This document shows positions 59,641 to 64,000 of a stretch of 64,000 nucleotides of DNA, in pieces; positions within the stretch are counted from its first letter, which is position 1, and every line of letters begins with the position of its first letter. The DNA is taken from contig NC_070559.1 in the NCBI RefSeq assembly GCF_026914185.1, positions 3,100,001-3,164,000 on the forward strand. Direction: 5' to 3'. The DNA comes from Puccinia triticina (taxonomy: Eukaryota > Basidiomycota > Pucciniomycetes > Pucciniales > Pucciniaceae). The translations under genes were made by a program, and so were the position numbers. Under the pieces are notes generated by a model. It worked only from the letters and a program-made list of their open reading frames with translations. It made no database searches and was not told where the DNA came from.

Positions 59641-59694
59641 CTTTGCGCACAGTGGGAATCTGTGGCCGCGAAGTTGAGTCCCACTGTGCGCAAC
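59641..59694. repeat. short perfect inverted repeat
   Basis: TTTGCGCACAGTGGGA and TCCCACTGTGCGCAA pair over 15 bases around a loop of about 20 bases. It could form a strong hairpin. Its role is unknown. Confidence 0.7.
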
Positions 59695-59809
59695 CATGCA
59701 AAACACTTTGCAAGCCAAGCAGCTTCTCCTTGTCCAATACTCACGGCCGCTGATTGAAATCTGCAGTGGCCATTGCCTTCCACCTCATGTATCTTTGAGA
59801 TGAGAATTC

Positions 59810-62424
59810 TGTCAGGGGCGGTGATGCCAAGAGTACTTTTACTCCTCTGGCTACACCGGTGACTGTGCACGGTGCGGTGGAGCGCGCAGAAAATGCGCGG
59901 TAAAAGTACGAAATAACTGGGATAAGTTATTTCTAATGAACCCAAAAAAGGGGTTAACCGAGGGGCCAGGAGCGCCTGGGGTGTTTAAGTGCCCTCCGCA
60001 GTTCTTACAGGGTCTGCGCACGGGTGCGCAGAGGTGTTTAAAGGCCTGTGACTTCTGGGGCCCTGTGAACGGGGGTGCTTGTACGTCGAAACGCACCCAG
60101 GATAGGGTTTTGGGATAGTATCCCAGCAGAAAAGGGAAAAAAACACAGACTTACTCTCAGCAAGGGTCTGCGACAAAAAAGACGACTGATTCACAAAACT
60201 GAGATCAAGGCAAGGGCAGGCCGGCGGACAAGTCAATTAGACTAGGGCGGGACTGACAAGGCAACAATATGGTTATAGGATTCTATGAGGGGCCTTTACT
60301 CGCTCAAAGGTCCCTGGTTATATACTCGAGCTACAACCGGTGGGGTTGTAGCTTTTTAGTGTTCTCTTGTTGGCTTTTCGGCCGGAGGGATAGTGCGTGG
60401 GCAGGAGCGTTCGTGAATTCTACTTATTCACATTGCTCCTGTCAGACATCTTCGGTGCTGTAGTTCCCTCTTCCTTGATCCGAGGGAGAGTAGTAGTTCA
60501 CCAAGTCTTCTCTTGACTATTTGTCTACGGCCAGGGAAGGATAAGTAGTTTATTTTACTGCTACGCTCCTCCGGCTGTTTCCAATTGATCTTTGTGTTGT
60601 CACTCTCCTGGTTCAATAGAACTGGAGAATGTCTTGTGACCCATTCTCTTACCTTGAGTGTCAGCCTGCGTGATGCCAAGGACAATAATCCTTCTAGCTA
60701 CACGAGCTGCAAAGTGAAATAATAGAGTTTTTAAGGACTCTAGGGATGTTATCCAAAGCTTTGGAGAGGTTGTGTGGCGTAAAAAATAGAGAAATAGTAG
60801 TTTAATTATATTAATGAAATTAATATAATTAAATAAGAGGGGCCTGCAAGCAGGGGTGGTTTAGATCCCTCTAAGGTATCGTGCAAAAGCAGAAGATTTA
60901 GGTACCTGTTAGTACTGGGGCCTGCAAGCAGGGGTGGTTTAGATCCCAGCAAGAATGAAGCGGAGAATCTCAAGAGAAAGGGGTTAAACTTACTAGAATT
61001 AAGCCCTTAAAGTCTTGAGGTTCTTCAGGGGAGAATCTGAGCAGATTCAGACGAAGGAATTGAGCTAAAGTCAGCAACTAAGGATCTTACCAGGCAGGGA
61101 ACAGGTGTTGAGCACGTGTTGGAAGCGGGTAATGATAAGAGTAGGTGTAATAGCATGAGGGAGGGTCTTTGGAGCGCACAGAGGGCCCTTTAAATAGTCA
61201 TGAAAGCCCTCAGGGGGCGCTCAGGGAGCCATATAGCTGCTGGCCAACTTGTGGGCGTAATTCTGGCTCAATTTGACGGTTGGCCAACTTGTGGGCGTGA
61301 TTCTAGACCAATTTGGCAACGCTACAGGAGGATTATTCCTTTTTGGGGCGTGCAAATGGCTGCAAAAGTAATATTTGGCCATATCAGGACTAGTCTAAAA
61401 CACTTCTAACTAGTAGGGGTTGTTACGTGTGTCCTATCTTCTAGATTAGGCCACTTATGATGCTCCTGTATCATAATTAGTCTGAAACACATGGTACTTG
61501 TTTCAGGCTATTTTACAGGTTACATAATGGTAATTACTGTATGGGACATGCAGGCTGTCACGTGTGGCCAACTGTTCTGCTTTGGTCTACATAATGACAT
61601 CACATGCACCAATTGGTTGGTACTTCTTATCTTTGTGCGTCAAGAATGTTTTATTTACATCATTACATATGTAATGGAACATTCTAGGCGCTCATGGGAC
61701 TCAGAAGGTGTCATATCTTCATAGTATGGCGTGATTACGGACTTTTTTGAGTGTCTGTGGCGCTTACAAGCATATGTACATGAGCATATAAGCATGAGCG
61801 CTACCTTATCCGTGGTAACTGGGTATATTTTCATGTGTAATTTACACAGGGAAGGAGTAAGAGTTTAGGGTACGTTGCAGTAAGGTACCCTAGTTTATTT
61901 TAGGCGTAGATTAGGAATCTGAAGTAATATTCTACAATTTACATATGTAAGAGTACGTAATAATGTCTCTTTCATAGGTAATATTTATACTTTTTATAGT
62001 GTTACATATGTAGGAGATTAGTAATAATGTCTCTAACATATGTAACAGTTTTTTATTATTTTTCTGTGATATTATGTCACGGTGGCTCTGACATAGTAGC
62101 CAGCTGACATTGAGAGTGGGTTCTTAACCAATTCATTTTCAGTTCTCCTGCCGTTTCCTTGGGCTGAAGATCTACTATTTACCTCTTGACTCGGTCTAGG
62201 GTTTGAGGGAAGCTATATTTGCCTAGTTTTTATGTACGGCGCTCTGCGCCGCAAGTACTATTCAATAATGAATATCTTTTTTGACCTTGTGCGCGGCGCT
62301 CTGCGCCGCTACTATTAGTAAAAGAATGTATTTTCTATCTTATCTTTAGCGGCCCTTTGCGCCGCTACTTCATATACTAGAATAGTTAGCCGGGCTCTAA
62401 CTTATTATAGTAGCTCGGCTGACA
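59810..62424. mobile_element. solo LTR (outer) with AATTC target duplication, split by another solo LTR
   Basis: It starts TGTCAGGGGCGGTGATGCC and ends GCTCGGCTGACA. AATTC flanks it (59805-59809, 62425-62429). It is about 1159 bp without the inner element. GGCGCTCTGCGCC-type palindromes repeat three times near its right end (62237-62365). Confidence 0.85.
60659..62109. mobile_element. solo LTR (inner) with TTGAG target duplication
   Basis: It starts TGTCAGCCTGCGTGATGCC and ends GTAGCCAGCTGACA. TTGAG flanks it (60654-60658, 62110-62114). It is 1451 bp. Both ends are close to those of the complete gypsy element, and inside it shares GGGGCCTGC(A/G)A(G/A)CAGGGG(T/G)TG(G/T)TT-like stretches with that LTR, so it is a related family. 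Confidence 0.85.
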
Positions 62425-62567
62425 AATTCAAACCCTTTCCGGTACCAACTTGTACAAGGTATGGGACAAAGATGAATAAATTGAGATTGAGACACAAAAG
62501 ATAATCAGCATCAATGCTGCTTGAAGCTACATCCGCCACTGACCTGCTCAAATACCACCCAATCAAA

Positions 62568-62816
62568 TCAATCATTATCTCTCTCATTATCCTCAGGTTC
62601 TTTGTTGCTAGCTTCTTCCTTGTTCCATTTTTTTTCTCCATTTTTTTGATAATAACTATCTTTATCTTCTTCTTCATTGCTTTCTTTGTTTTGTGCTTGT
62701 TTTTCTTCACTTGCTTCCTCCTGAGCTTTTGGTATGACTATGTTGGAGGAATTATCTGAAAACTTGGGCTTGTACTCATCAGGATCAGGAGATTCAATTT
62801 TTTCTTGTGGGGCCAA
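62568..62816 (-). CDS. acidic, Lys/Glu-rich frame, possible exon of the terminal gene
   Basis: On the minus strand it reads APQEKIESPDPDEYKPKFSD, then a Glu/Lys/Asn-rich stretch. Such charged stretches fit the basic/acidic style of the gene at the right edge, but no junction joining them was found. It could be spurious. Confidence 0.3.
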   Translation of the reverse strand: MAPQEKIESPDPDEYKPKFSDNSSNIVIPKAQEEASEEKQAQNKESNEEEDKDSYYQKNGEKKWNKEEASNKEPEDNERDND

Positions 62817-63700
62817 AAAGGCAAAAGGGGCTTGGTTCCAAACCTAAACCTCCCAGAGAGACAGGTCAGTGATTGCTTCTCTCTAGTCTATGCATATGCA
62901 TATGACCCAGGCGGATGAAGAAGCTTTGAGCTAACTTCTCCGCTCCCATACAGCCACATCAACAGACGCAGAGCCAAATCAGACCACACCACGCAAACTA
63001 CCAAACAGGTAAGTATTGCGAGCTGGTTCAGGAGATGAGACGGATTGACAGCTGACTATGGTGAACAATTGCAGCACAATTGATACCGACCATTGCCAAG
63101 GCCTAATTGGCTCCAGCCTCAGAGAAAGGATCACCCAGGCTCCAAAAGGAGGTGAGTCACTTATCTCTGCAGAGCCCCCATAAGATAGCTGCAGGACTGA
63201 CTTTCCTATGTGTCCAAACACAGACTCTAGAACAATCAGCCGCCTATCCAAGCGCATTGTTAGTTGTTGAGGCACTGTCCAAATTGACCAAATGTAAGTG
63301 CAATAGCTAACTCCAAGAGTTAAGATAGGTACTGATGTGTTGCACAGTAAACCAGGACTTTCAAGTCTCAGCTTAACTTGCCAACTTCCAACTGCCTTGG
63401 AGCAGTCCTCTTTCATCCTCTTACTCTCTTTTCAATCAAGAGACAGAATTCTACCCGCTCTTAGGTAACCCTATATCCTTTAGAAAAGATTGTATTTTGG
63501 CAAATTGTAGTTACAAGTCTAGTGACTAATTGGAAATAAAGTACTCTTAGTTGTTCCAATTCTTTTATTTTTTTTTTGTCTATTTTCTCATCTGTTGTTT
63601 TACTACTCTTCCCAATTGCTACAGGTTTTTATTGAATTCAATGAGTTCAAGCAAATTTAGGATGTAACTAATTTTGATATTGCAAAGTAAAAGGACATAC

Positions 63701-64000
63701 GGTGACAATAAGGAGTGGATTGGCAGGAAGTGCTCCACTTTCAGATCCAGTGGATGATTCAAGCGCGCTATCACTGTCAGAATCACCTCGCTTGGCCTTC
63801 TTCTTTCCCTAATGAACATGAAAAGCTTGTAAGCTTCCCAATAATCCAAACAAACAGCAACGCAGCTGACCTTTCCTTTGCGTTGATTCTTTCTCTTCTT
63901 ACCATTAATCTCCTCACTTGTTTCAACTGGTTCTTTTCGCGGGCGTCCTTGTGTTTGCTTGGGTTGAAAATTGCCTGGGAGCTTCTCCTTTTGTGGTCGG
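63701..64000 (-). CDS. partial gene with AT-hook-like GRPRK motif, runs off the right edge
   Basis: The minus-strand exon 63871-64000 (open at the window end) encodes RPQKEKLPGNFQPKQTQGRPRKEPVET... to NQRKGK. A 62-nt phase-0 intron (63809-63870, GTCAGC...TTAG) joins it to exon 63701-63808, GKKKAKRGDSDSDSALESST... to LLIVT, followed by a GTATGT donor. The protein is strongly basic, then Ser/Asp/Glu-rich, with GRPRK as in AT-hook DNA-binding proteins; a nuclear role is an inference. Downstream exons should lie below 63470; the acidic frame at 62568-62816 is one candidate. The start lies outside the window. Confidence 0.55.

Noticed and set aside
62979..63416. 145-codon minus-strand frame as an exon of the edge gene
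   Set aside because: Its composition is unlike the charged exons at 63701-64000, and no donor-acceptor pair gives a sensible join.

Overview
This 64 kb window is eukaryotic and most likely from a rust fungus (Pucciniales, Basidiomycota). That placement is an inference. It rests on genes with short GT-AG introns (57-108 nt), small secreted proteins without clear families, and very dense, nested transposable elements around a few conserved single-copy genes. No species can be named from the sequence alone.

Gene-bearing parts. 1-1.07 kb holds the 3' end of a PIG-S (GPI transamidase subunit) gene. 6.86-8.10 kb holds a single-pass membrane protein with a Ser/Pro-rich ectodomain. 8.82-9.36 kb and 38.18-38.68 kb hold two paralogous small secreted proteins 29 kb apart, both on the minus strand and both with one phase-0 intron. 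12.14-15.20 kb holds a two-RRM RNA-binding protein. 17.42-19.35 kb holds an unrecognised 644-residue protein that appears to be an internal duplication. 20.24-23.49 kb holds VPS16, a core subunit of the HOPS/CORVET tethering complexes, in five exons on the minus strand. A gene with an AT-hook-like motif runs off the right edge. These genes show no operon-like or pathway linkage. They are islands in repeats.

Repeat parts. 23.6-27.6 kb is a record of nested MITE insertions whose empty sites and target duplications can be read directly, including one MITE inserted into an identical copy of itself. 27.8-35.6 kb holds copia remnants, a broken hAT-like transposase, two solo LTRs and several palindromic minisatellites. 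36.2-37.6 kb, 41.6-43.3 kb and 56.5-58.1 kb are terminal-inverted-repeat DNA elements without transposase. The one at 41.6 kb has a 9-bp target duplication like a Mutator element and carries a solo LTR. 44.7-46.2 kb is a large inverted array of units of about 155 bp. 47.26-55.83 kb is a complete Ty3/gypsy chromovirus with 956-bp LTRs, a 5-bp target duplication and an intact 1795-codon gag-pol frame. 59.8-62.4 kb is a solo LTR with a second solo LTR inside it.

The most notable items are the secreted-protein paralogue pair, the internally duplicated protein, a dispersed fold-back family built on AGTCCCTCC/GGAGGGACT, and at least seven TIR insertions, from several distinct TIR groups, that mostly share a 3-bp AAT/ATT target duplication.
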